A stretch of DNA of 64,000 nucleotides. Source: Ulva prolifera (Eukaryota; Chlorophyta; Ulvophyceae; Ulvales; Ulvaceae). The notes under the pieces are model-generated. The model was not told the origin of the DNA. It saw only the letters and a list, made by a program, of their open reading frames with translations, and did not search any database. Position 1 is the first letter of the stretch. The number at the start of each line of letters is the position of its first letter. The translations under genes were made by a program, and so were the position numbers. Where the stretch lies: positions 10,731,874 through 10,795,873 of the forward strand of contig CM041198.1 in assembly GCA_023078555.1 (NCBI GenBank), read 5' to 3'. Positions 48,136-58,452 of this stretch are shown in pieces.

Positions 48136-48913
48136 AAACGCTATGAATGTGCTGCAAACAAGCATGTGACTGCAGGTGTGCCAGGTGTGCATCGTCGCGA
48201 GATTCAAGCCATATTCCCTGATCTGGACCTGCAGGATATGCTCATTGTCCCCACGTGCCAACACACAGACGTTGATCTGGTCAACTTTGGGGACAACGTC
48301 GAGAAGGAAAAGGACGTAAGATTAGAAAGATTCATGGCCTGGTCTCAGGCAGTCTGCAATGCATTGAGCAGCCAAGGGCACTGGTGTGACTATATTGACC
48401 CTTGCTCAGGTCTTCCAGTGCGCTGCTAGCCTCTGTGACATTCTGTCAATGTCGTCACTGACTCGAAAAGCCATACAATGCCACACGTCCACAATGCCTT
48501 CTCAATAATGCCTTGGTTAATGTGCTATTTGTGTAGCACATGCAGCTCTGAATTCAATCTGTGACAGCGTGACCGCTGTTGTCCAGATGATTCATACACA
48601 CTACCATCAACCGTACTCTGAGATTGATGGGCTTATCGTCTTGTGCCGATACCAAACTCAGAATGCCGGCTGCTGCAAGGTGTGCTGCCCATCAGCTGAA
48701 ATGTGCATGTGTGACTGTAGCAGCGATTCCACCAAGGTTTTGGAAGTAATTATGCAAGACACCTGGATGTTGTAGGTGGTGCTGCATCCGAAATGGGGAA
48801 GCAGTGTATACCCTGCATCACTGTTTGCGAAGGCACCCTATCCAGTGCTCGATCAAGCCATTCAAAAAACCAATGCATTGCTGAGGGATGGCAAATTGGA
48901 TTACAAATCATAA
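48136..48913 (+). CDS. MMADHC: Cobalamin trafficking protein MMADHC (CblD), C-terminal exons
   Basis: MMADHC directs vitamin B12 after removal of its upper ligand to cytosolic methionine synthase or mitochondrial methylmalonyl-CoA mutase. Three exons in phase: 48136-48417 (start tentative), 48587-48679 and 48776-48913 (TAA). Matching blocks: YECAANKH, HRREIQAIFPDLDLQDML, VEKEKDVRLERFMAWSQAVC, GHWCDYIDPCSGLP (human: WADFIDPSSGL), QNAGCCK (human: DDLGCCKV) and a C-terminal HPKWGSSVYPASLFAKAP, comparable to the WGTHVV-x-GSIFTNA tail. The protein is a degenerate nitroreductase-like fold without flavin. The N-terminal targeting part was not located. B12 use is common in algae and absent from land plants. 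Confidence 0.85.
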
Positions 48914-49357
48914 TGACAGGTTCATGCTCGAATGCTCACCAACAACACCATGCATCATGGCAATGCTTGCAGCAGCAGTGGTGGCTTGCCCTAATGGCAG
49001 GATTGCAGCACCTGTCAGGTCAAGATCGGTCAGAGATTAATTTTTTTTAGCATGAATTTCGAATTCGTTGAAAAAGGTGGTTGCTTGTAAAGTGGAAGGT
49101 TGTCTATGTGGGCACGGCACCCACCAGTACAAGTAATCACATGAACCACAGCTGCCATAAACATGGAACATATGTGCCTGTAGGGCCGAAATTGCTCGGT
49201 GGCCATGATATGCAGCTAGCTTTCATAAATTTGAGCTGTCCCTAGTCTGCAGAAAGCACCGTGTGAGACTGCACAGGTTGCGTGGTCTTCAGCCACACAC
49301 CATCGGAAGCACATCATGCACCCGTATCATCGGGTGAATGCCGCTTTACTGGACACG
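48914..49357. other. Convergent 3' spacer
   Basis: Between the stops of MMADHC (+) and FKBP (-). No gene seen. Confidence 0.5.
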
Positions 49358-51138
49358 TCATGAATTCGCAGATGCTGTGACCTTTGTAGCGAGGCCAAGC
49401 GCACGCAGGACACTTGACAAAAACTCAATCACAACTTTTGCCATCGCATAAAACCATGTCTCGCCTGCCGTGTATCTCTGGGCATCATTTATAGCTGATC
49501 TCTGCGCAGCAGTGGAATGGTAATTTTCATTCGTGCTGTCTCCAATGCCCGGAGTCGCCTTTGGGGCAGGCATCTTGTTTCGAAACAGGTCATCGACTGC
49601 CTTCTGTTCTGCCTTTTGTTGCTTGCGCAATTTAGTCAGCTCTTGAGACACCAGAACATCGTCCGGGCACCTGCATCTATGTGCATCTATGTGTGCTGTT
49701 CCGAAGGCAATGGATATCAAATCACTTTCAGGAGCACCATCATGTAGCATCAATCGTATATGCGTTTGGCCATCAACAAGTTCCACAGCACCACACCACA
49801 GCCCAACCCCCTCATGTGCTGTACAAGTTCTGGCTATCAGCATTACATGACCGCAGACACTCATGTGCATGTGGCCCTCCATGTGCTAGACGCTTGCAAC
49901 CGCAGGGGCACCGCACCGTTTAAGTGCCTGCTCCAGGTCGTTAATGGCCTGGTCTGTCTGCCGCAACTCCTTGCGTGCTTTAGCTCTGCGGAACAAAGCC
50001 TTTGCAAACAGCTCCTTGTTGTCTGGAGCAGTAACGGCCAGTGCCGCGGTCGCTGCATCAACTGCGGCTTGCCACTTGTCTAGCAGCAGGTGACAGGCTG
50101 CCACATTCAGGTGCAGTGGAGCCCTGACTGCCTGTGCCTGCTCTAAATGAAACCCTTGAAGTTGAAACAGGAGTTCATCATCAACATATTCAATAGCAAC
50201 ACTGTTCTGTGCCAGGGCACCATCGATGTCCCCTTCACTGAAGAGACGCTTTCCCTGAATACAATAATTCGACTCACATGGCGCCGCAAACCTAGCGCAT
50301 CAGTTCACGCCGCAAGGCATTTTTCGTGCAGGCCCTAGCTTAGTTGCACTTTAAATTTGCCTTGGGCATGGCAGTGTTGGAGAAGCTGGTGGCGATGGGG
50401 CAGCTGCGCACTCTAGCACGCATGCGCGTGGCCGCTTCCAGGCGCTCTTCAAAAAACATGTTCTTCCTTTCTTTTTCTTGAGGAGGGGTGACTCCCAAGA
50501 GCTCGACTTCGTACTCCACGTGTGCATTTGGCTGGACACTGGGAAATGAAAAATTCCCTTTGTCACCATATCCATATTCTGGGGTGACAGTGACCTGGCA
50601 TAGTTCACCAACTGACATGCTCAACACAGCAAGATTGAGGCCTTTGTCTCTTTGCACACATTCTGCAGACAACCTTGCTCAATTCGGAGCATCTCCGCTA
50701 TCCTTTCAACACGACTGCACCACGAGTGCTATATGGGGGACGAGACTGATCTTTACCTCTCCCAGCGATAACTGTCACCGGGCCTCCGTCTTTTTCAGCC
50801 CGTGTGTCCGCAATCAAGCTGCCATCTGCTTGATGTCGCGCTTGGTAGTGGACTGAATAGGCATATATCTCAAGATAAGCATGTGTTGGACAATCCGACA
50901 ACTCATCAAACACCAGTGTAGCCTGCGCATCGTCGATCAGGAAACACCCCGTACCGAGACAGACAGAATGTAGCTCCGGGGCTTCTCCAGTTCCTGACCG
51001 GATTGTGCGCTTCTTGACACCGGCGTCATCGGTTACATCTTTCCACTCGTGTTCGTGCTGCACGTCTTTGTCTCCATCGTCCACGACGCCTGATGTCATG
51101 TGCTCTCTGTGCAGCAATTCATCTTCTCGGTCAGCCAT
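49358..51138 (-). CDS. FKBP-type immunophilin with TPR domain
   Basis: Chaperone-associated protein with an FKBP fold followed by TPR repeats, a layout shared with FKBP6, FKBP8 and plant FKBP42. Four exons in phase: 51138-50757 (start MADREDELLH), 50662-50412, 50254-49917 and 49670-49358 (TGA), 427 residues. FKBP part: VKKRTIRSGTGEAP, then YSVHYQARHQADGSLI, and the well conserved VTPEYGYGDKG...FPSVQPNAHVEYEVELL. The FD pair normally after the DG of the isomerase site is missing (DGSLIADT), so activity is doubtful. TPR part: GKRLFSEGDIDGALAQ, LHLNVAACHLLLDKWQAAV, AKALFRRAKARKELRQTDQA. The tail FYAMAKVVIEFLSSVLRALG is moderately hydrophobic and might anchor to a membrane. Confidence 0.88.
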
Positions 51139-52218
51139 GTGGTTGGTCCTGTGTGGCCGTTCCACGCCGTCCGTTTGCGAGTATCAGGCACAGCTCCGGG
51201 TGACAATCCTACAATAGAATTGCGTGCTGAAGGATAGCACCCCTTTACGCTGTGATCAGTTGACCCGTATATGCTAGCATCGGTGTCTATGCTGTGGAGT
51301 TGGCAGGGTGTTGACAATGCTCATTATTTGGAATCACACGTGCGACGGCGCATGTATCTCCAACGGCTGTTCACAGCGTAAATTCGACCACGATCGCGAC
51401 ATCTGAACGCCGTGATGTTGGTGTATCGTCACGCGCCTGTCAAATTTCGCAACACAATGATCTGCATAATCAAGGTGCCAATTGACAATTGGCCGGATTC
51501 TGACAAGGATGCTATGCGTGTTTTTTTAGCTGGCAGCATGGAAGCTCATGCATGATCATGGCTGTCCCGAAATCTACTTGTCAATTCTGTTGGAGGTCAG
51601 ATCAGATTGCATCAATTTCATTTTGCAATGGCACACGCTGACCGACCAACGTGCCTACAAAGACCCGTCGATCGCTCGAGCTGGGCCCAGCTGGGTCACT
51701 ATGCCGCGCCTCATGCTTTACACACCGACCATGCTGACGGACCGGTTTAATGCTTCGCACCTGGCGTCATGGCGTAGCGCGCACATTCGACATGCCGTGC
51801 ATATGAGCTCGATCCTTTCTATCGCGCACAGCCACGGCGCCAGGGCCACCACGACGGCATGTCGAAGCTGCGCGCGAGGCCCTGCCGTCATGCTCGGTTC
51901 GTAAAGTACGTGGCATGACGCCGTGACCCAGCACCGCGCGCGGCCGCGGGGGGTCTCGATAAGGAGGAGCCCTCGACCCTGCAGGCGTCAGCTATCGCTG
52001 AAGCTTAATGCATGCATACCCGCATCAGGGCCGTGATCACCCCGCTGTGCAATTCTGACGTGCTGTCGCCGTCTGACGGTTGCCTCGAATGTCACAGAAA
52101 GCGTTTAGTGTCCCCTCGCTCCCGTTCGATTTCTGTACGCTTAATTCAGATCAGTAAGTTCCTACGTGTACAGCTTGCATACCTCGTCGTTTGCGTGCCT
52201 GGAGTGACAAGTGTCGAC
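51139..52218. other. Divergent promoter region of FKBP and CbbY
   Basis: Between two divergently oriented starts. No gene recognised; the frame upstream of 52219 is open from 52012 in phase with CbbY, so a longer N-terminus is possible. Confidence 0.45.
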
Positions 52219-55053
52219 ATGTCGTCAAGGAGCACGGGCAGACCACTTAGTTGCCTGCGCAGGCCGTTTGCGGTGGCATCTGGGCGGCTGGTCAGATGTC
52301 ATGTGAGAAACATCGACTTCCCTCAAGCTTTATTGTTCGACTGCGACGGAGTTCTTGTGGACACTGAACGAGACGGCCATCGCGTAGCTTTCAATGAAGC
52401 ATTCCAAGAGAAAGGCTTGCGCCATGAGTGGGATGCTGCCACATACGGGAAGCTCCTAGAGATAGGAGGGGGGAAGGAGCGTATGAAAGCGTACTTCTCT
52501 GAGCACGCAGATCAGGAACCGTTCCTAAGCATCACAGCCCCTGAAGAACAAATCGAATATCTGAAAGAGCTACACCTTTGCAAGACTAAAATATTCCAGA
52601 AAATGATCGAATCCGGTCAGATGCCCCTGCGACCAGGCGTCAGAGAGCTAGTGGGTGTGATTCATGCCTGCATGTCATAGATCACTGGTACTGTTTGCCT
52701 GTCTCAGCTTGAAGGCAGCTTGAAGAGGAACATGCAACACCCTGTGTACTGCTGTGAAGCTGATGCAATCAATGCGGGAGTAAAGATTGCGGTTTGCTCC
52801 ACGTCCAGTGAAAAGGCTGTTCAAACCATCGTGAATGTACTCCTCAGCGAAGCATCTGATGCAATGCCTGTATTTGCTGGAGATATTGTACCTGCCAAGA
52901 AGCCGGACCCTGCCATCTATAGGCTGGCGGCAGAGAAGCTACATGTAGAGCCACATAGGTGCTCCCCCCCCCCCCCCCCCCCCCCCCCCTGTCCTGATCT
53001 CAAGCTCAGGATGCTGCATGTGTGGGAAACCTGGGAAACTTCTGTCTGGCTTTGAAACTGCGAATCGGCATCTATGCAGTGGCGTCATCAATGTTCCAGT
53101 GTGTGCTACCTGCATTCTTTTTGCTGCGCTGCCAGAATGCCTCATTGGCCCGTCCAACACCGTGCGAATCATGGCACTAGTGGATATCTAGACTTGTCCG
53201 TTCAGGCTGTCACGTCTCTACGATCTTCAATTGATGTGATCTGAACCACGATGGGAGACCGTTTCATTGCAGCGCCACTGTCATGATGGTGCACTACTGC
53301 CAAGCACCGCCTGACCCCACCTCGACAAGACTGCGCTGTGCTCAGGCAGCTAGTCGATCGAAATGAGAAGCCGTGGTCTTTACAGCGCATTCGATGCGTT
53401 TCAGAATCCGCTGTACTTGGTGTCGTGATGTAAATTGCAGCCACAGTGCCCTGGCCACTGTTGCGGCCATGGACGGCTGTCAGTCTGGGTTGGGTCATCG
53501 GTCCCGATTGGGCAAATTTCCCGATTGATCGGGCCCGATGCGAAAAATCCCGATCAATCCTCCGATCTGGTCATTTTCGAGCTAAAATGAACTCTGTTGA
53601 CGATTATTGAGGTGCCATATGATACATAATCATGTTTGCGGTTTGCGGATTGTGACAAGTTTTCCTGTCGAAAAAGTCGACCTGTGGACGTTTTCGTGTG
53701 CGACTAACCTCGCCGTGGACCGATAAACGACCACAGGTGCTGAGCGACGCAAGCTTGCGCAAGATTTGAAAGCTTGATTTGCACTCACAGGCTGTGTGAG
53801 CGCTTCACTCGATGTGTGGCATGGCGTGCAAGTACTGCTCATGGTCTCGTCAACGAGCTAGCACGAACGAGTACAAGGCTCACTCGGCTGGCGAGCAAAG
53901 TGTTGGAGTGTGACTCAGCATTTAGAAACATCTGGAAGCTAGTATGCTAGAGAGGCCTAGACAGACCTAGACCTGACAGAAGGATCTGGACACACGGATG
54001 TGTGTGTGCTGTCTAGAGAGCAAGATATCACAAGCATAAGGCCTGGTGTGTGGAACATATACAAGCGCGCGGCTGTGCTTATGTAGTTGACCTATTGCAA
54101 CTTATCGCATTGTTGGTCCGCTGTAATATTGATACAGACCAATTCACAACACAAATAAGTCTTTCTATATAAATTTGTTGGTTCAGGCCCGTTGGCTGTG
54201 GCAAGTGTTCGTGTCATCAGCAGTCTCTGAGGCTACACACGGCGACGAGAGGGCATCAATCGACCAGGAATCATTGCTTCTGGTGTCTCTAGGCGTATGT
54301 AGTGTCTCGGACATTCGAGAAGCCATCGCAATCGTGATTAGAATTGGACCTGGTTTCTGTGTACCATCACACACGTGTATCAGCATGAGATTATTGGATC
54401 AAACACACATATGGATATAAAGAAGCAATTGCTAATTACGAATCAGGAGACTTTGTACCCAACAGGCTGCCTTGTGGAGTGCTGCTGTGACCTGATGAGT
54501 GGACCGATCCGAACAACCAGTCATAGCATAGCATAGCCATCAGTGAATGATGCCAATGTAAAAGAACAATCACAACTTATGCAAGACATCAAGTATAGCG
54601 TTAAGATGACGTGTCCTGATTTCATTGGCATTGGATTCATGTCAAAGTTTGGGTAGCTCGACTGCAATGCGTCAAATTGGACACATCCCTGAATATTCAA
54701 TTTGCTTATCCGGACCGGGCCAAAAACTCCCGATTTTTTGGCCCGATATGAAAAATCCCGACATCGAGGGATTGGGCTCGACCAACCCTGCTGTCAGTCG
54801 GTTCGGGTAGAGGCAGGAGCAGATGCCGGGGGCCACAGGTTGTCAATCCGTTATGTTTGCCTGCAGGTGTATTGTCATCGAGGACAGCTTCATCGGGCTT
54901 CAGGCCGCACGGTCCGCCGGCATGCGCTGCATTGTCACGAAGAGTAGCTACACCCAGGATGAAGACTTCACAATCGCTGATGCAGTATTTGATTGTATTG
55001 GCAATAACTTCACAGTGGACGATCTCACAACCCCAGGCAAGCTGTCTCCCTGA
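52219..55053 (+). CDS. CBBY: CbbY-like HAD phosphatase, plastid
   Basis: Plant CBBY dephosphorylates xylulose-1,5-bisphosphate, a Rubisco inhibitor, to xylulose 5-phosphate in the chloroplast stroma. Exons in phase: 52219-52654, 52760-52958 and 54867-55053 (TGA), 273 residues. The N-terminus MSSRSTGRPLSCLRRPFAVA is Ser/Arg-rich without acidic residues, like a transit peptide. HAD motif I is LLFDCDGVLVDTE with both catalytic Asp; GGGKERMKAYF matches plant CBBY closely. Motif II is in AVCSTSSEKAV, the motif III Lys in PAKKPDPAIYRLA, and motif IV in VIEDSFIGLQAARSAGM. Intron 2 is 1.9 kb and carries a 26-base C run and a complete hAT element. Resemblance to Arabidopsis At3g48420 is strong along the whole length. 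Confidence 0.93.
52964..52989 (+). repeat. Homopolymer C tract (26 C) at start of CbbY intron 2
   Basis: 26 C start six bases inside the intron after the donor GTGCTC. Confidence 0.95.
53485..54790 (+). mobile_element. hAT-like element in CbbY intron 2, TSD CTGTCAGT
   Basis: A perfect 8-bp direct repeat CTGTCAGT flanks the element (53477-53484 and 54791-54798). The ends are CTGGGTTGGGTCATCGG on the left and, read backwards from the right, CAGGGTTGGTCGAGCCC. Both ends contain CCCGAT-rich DNA with the shared string CGAAAAATCCCG or its near match TGAAAAATCCCG in direct orientation. At 1306 bp and without a recognisable transposase it is non-autonomous. It resembles the CCCGA elements at 38905 and 39753 in base pattern. 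Confidence 0.88.
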
Positions 55054-56255
55054 ACAAACATGCCCTCTGTAGTGTGGCGCTCTGCCAAGCGTCGCCACTG
55101 CACGAGGAACCGTGCAGTGGACGCTGGTGCTTGTTTTTGTGTGTGTCTCGGTGTCTGATTTTGTGTGGAAGAGAGTGAGAAAGAGAGTCAGACCGCAAAA
55201 CGGTTGTGGATTGGCACTCATCTTGGCTTGTGGCCACAGGCACATTTTGGTTGAATCCCCCGCTACCTATGGACGTAGAGGGGAATTGGGTGGATCCTCC
55301 AAAAAGCCCTTACGGAGATTCCTGGGTGGACATTGATGTGGACATAAGCCGATAGCAGGCAGATGGACGCGCGGTGCAGCAGGCAGATGGAGTAGAAGCA
55401 TGGGCCGCAAGACGCTGATGCCTTCAGCTGCTGCGGAACGTTGCTGTCAGTCCAGAGCCCAGCTTTCAGTACCGTCCAGTAGACTGTGGCCCAGTTGCAA
55501 TGATGTGACAGCAGTCCCTCAAGCTTCAGGCTGGGCTGTAGGCATGCCAGTGCTAGTCTGCAGATGCCATGGCACGCGTATTACAGGGGCTGATCATGTG
55601 CGCATGATGCTACAGCACTCGGTGGTGCAGCCGCATTTGACCAGCTCATGAGGCCTGCAAGTGCATATCTAAGTAGCCCAACTGCAACTGTCTGTGTTGC
55701 CCTCAGCTGTAGCCATGCCTGCTTGTTACAAAAAGCAGTGTCCGCATTGTTCCCACAAGTTCAGCTTGAGAGTCGCCAATTATAAAATGATTTGTGTAAA
55801 AAAAACTGTCCGTAGAGGGCATGGTGTATGCACCATCCCTTGTGACCTGGTCTACCAAATTGTCTGCCCACGGTTGCATTCCATCATCCTGCATTTTCAC
55901 AGAGCATTTTATAGACCCGTATGCGTGTGGTGCTGCACGGTGACGCTGTGAGCATACTAATGCTGCCCACTTCATCCCAAACCCACGTTTGCAACCCGAA
56001 CTTGCACTCTGTCACGCGCCGCAGCTGGGGGTGTGACTGACCACCACCACACGTACATTGAAGGGATGCCGTCTGTCGACATTGCCGGCATGAAAGTGAA
56101 CAACATCACAACGACGGCTGTGACTTCGGGAAGGTCACGGTAGCGGCTGCAAGGGGGAAGGGCGGGGTGTGTAGCACGATGGAGTGCCTCGGCTTTCGTT
56201 TGGGACTGCGCGTTCTGGCCGTCAACCCTGCTCCATGATCTGGGTGTGCTGCCAG

Positions 56256-56297
56256 GGGCAAGTGCTGAACAGCACATGTGCTGTTCAGCACTTGCCC
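56256..56297. repeat. Perfect 42-bp palindrome
   Basis: GGGCAAGTGCTGAACAGCAC and its exact reverse complement meet with no spacer (centre CACATGTG). The next base pair outside does not match. Confidence 0.97.
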
Positions 56298-56664
56298 AAT
56301 AGACGATGCGCACACACTTGGCAGATATGGAGGCAACCACCACGTCGGAGGGAACCGCCAGGTCGTCTGCCTGCAGCGCAATGGGTCAGCAGTCGCTGCC
56401 TGCGATGATATAGGAGCGACTGCGCAGTCTGGGTGAACCGCATGGGACACACCCGGACGACGAGGTGCATGAGGCGTGGTGGCACCAAGCGTCCAGCTGT
56501 CACAGTGCGGTCCCCCGTCCAGCGAGTCTCCCCGCCATCGAGTGGCGCTACCAAGCCCTTCTGAGCAAGTTCCCCCTTCCATGAGTCCAAGCGCCTTCGC
56601 GCCTGCCACAACGGTCCTGCGCTTCCGGTCTGAGCGCACCAGCTGCCCCGGACGCCGCATGTAT

Positions 56665-56714
56665 GTAGTTACAAAGGACAGAGGCCGGGCAGCGAGCCGT
56701 TGCCAGGAATACAC
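56665..56714 (+). repeat. Dispersed 50-bp repeat, copy 1
   Basis: It begins GTAGTTACAAAGGACAGAGG and ends CCAGGAATACAC. A second copy at 58391-58440 differs at one base, and a partial copy (CAGGACAGAGGCCGGGCA) follows at about 56751. Confidence 0.9.
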
Positions 56715-57263
56715 GCCGCATGTATATATTATTGTATACGTATGTACGTACACAGGACAGAGGCCGGGCATGCTACAGGTTATCGGAATCCATTCCACTG
56801 CCAGCAACAGAGATTTTGATATGCCGTTGATACCAGGAATACACATGTACATACCAGGTACAGGCAAGGAGGCTCTAGGCCAGTACCGTTGTATCGCGTG
56901 CATGAAGTCACCGTCATCGCATCCCCGCACGGTGTTCTCGACACAAGTCGAGTATCCAAACACATTGCAGCCACGGCATGCGCGCACATTCACCCATCAC
57001 AGATCGTGCATCTAATCAATTCTACCTGGGTGCGCATACAAAGTATCATCAAACTGATCACTGTTCTGCAAACTGCACGGTCGCTAGCTCGGCCAGTCGC
57101 CACCTGCAGATGTTCTACTCTGCAGTATCAGACGGGTATCAGAGGCATGCTTATAGTATTACAGACAAGAAGAATGATCTACACATGCAGATGAATCTCT
57201 TCGGACAAGGACTGTCACCTACCAGCAGCCGTACTAACGGGCCGTCAACTGCGTCGCTTTCAT

Positions 57264-58004
57264 TCAACTCGTCGCCATCATCTCCAGCATACGGTTGCGT
57301 TGTGCTTCTGACAGAGACTTCAGCAAGATGGCTCGTTCTCGCTCTGGAAAACATCTCATCGAATGCCGAAGCAATGTCAGAGTTTCAATGTCAGCGTCCT
57401 GTTCTCGTTCATCTTGCGCCTGTGCTTGTGCCTGCAAGTCGTGCAGTGTGCAGCATGTTGTGTGCCATGGCAACATAAACAGTGTCTCAATGTACTGTGA
57501 AGCTAGAGATAGATGCAATTGACACACACCTGTACCCGTGCAGAGACCCGGGGCTGCGGATTCGCTTGAGCTGTATCTGTGGTGTTCTTCTTCACTCTTC
57601 TTACCTTGAGCGTGTGTGGCCTGTCTCTCCTTGACTTTCTATGCAACCTGCATGGCGAATTGGTGAGTGTAGCAACTGTCAAGCACAGGCAATCGTACAC
57701 AGTGGCAGTCACATCAGAGTGGCGCACCTGCATGGCAGCGGCACCGCCTTGCTGAGACGCAGAGGCCTGTGGCCATATCCTCTGCAGCAGTGTAGTGTGT
57801 GAGTTGGCTGACCACGGGCGCTTCCATATGCAGGGGCAGCAACAGTGGGGAGCATACCTTGGGCCGTGGACCGGCATTGGGCGGCAGCATGGCTGCAGGC
57901 ACTGCGTGACCAACAACGAGCTGTGACGCTTGTGCTGCAGCCAGCTGCTGCTGGTACGTTCTCTGAGGTTGGTCAGGCTCCGCTTGTACATACATTTCAG
58001 TGGG
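57264..58004 (-). CDS. Gln/Ala-rich protein, C-terminal exons, unidentified
   Basis: Three minus-strand exons join in phase 0 at GT-AG borders: 58004-57858, 57781-57728 and 57431-57264 (TGA). The peptide runs PTEMYVQAEPDQPQRTYQQQ, a Gln/Ala stretch, RIWPQASASQQGG, then AQAQAQDEREQDADIE and a helical end with LRHSMRCFPERERAILLKSL and QRNRMLEMMATS. Gln-rich low complexity followed by a charged helix suggests a nuclear regulatory or RNA-associated protein, but I do not recognise a domain. The 5' exons lie above 58004 and were not found. Confidence 0.5.
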
Positions 58005-58390
58005 CTACAGAACACATTGATGTCGGTTCTCGCTGCGGCACACGCATGGTAAGCTGAAAGCAATTTGGACTACTAAACACCTTTGGAAGACTAGTGCCGG
58101 GGGCTGCATTGGACTGATCCTGTGCATGCTCTGATTGGCAGAAAGTCTGCCATGGGACTTCTGGCTGGTGGTACAGAGCATGGATTGTTTGGTGTACAAG
58201 CTCCGAGCGTACATCGGGATGGGCTGGCGGTATCTGAAACTCTGTTGGCGGTATCTGCAACTCTGGTGTACCTTCCGTTGTTCCTCACAGCTCACGTATC
58301 TGCATCTCTTCTCAAACCCATTCTCACACCCATTTACGCATGCATGGCACGAGCTCGCACCACAGCCCTACCGGCAATACCTGCCTGTCT

Positions 58391-58440
58391 GTAGTTACAA
58401 AGGACGGAGGCCGGGCAGCGAGCCGTTGCCAGGAATACAC
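58391..58440 (+). repeat. Dispersed 50-bp repeat, copy 2
   Basis: Same orientation as copy 1 with one mismatch, 1.7 kb away. Confidence 0.9.
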
Positions 58441-58452
58441 ACGCAAATCCAC

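Larger units (their letters stand above)
55054..57263. other. Unassigned region with repeats
   Basis: 3' of CbbY. It includes a 42-bp perfect palindrome at 56256 and the first copy of a 50-bp direct repeat at 56665. A long minus-strand frame (56993-56106) runs across both and has no known motif; I do not call it. Confidence 0.45.

Noticed and set aside
56106..56993. 295-codon minus-strand frame
   Set aside because: It spans the 42-bp palindrome and the 50-bp repeat and has no domain; likely chance.
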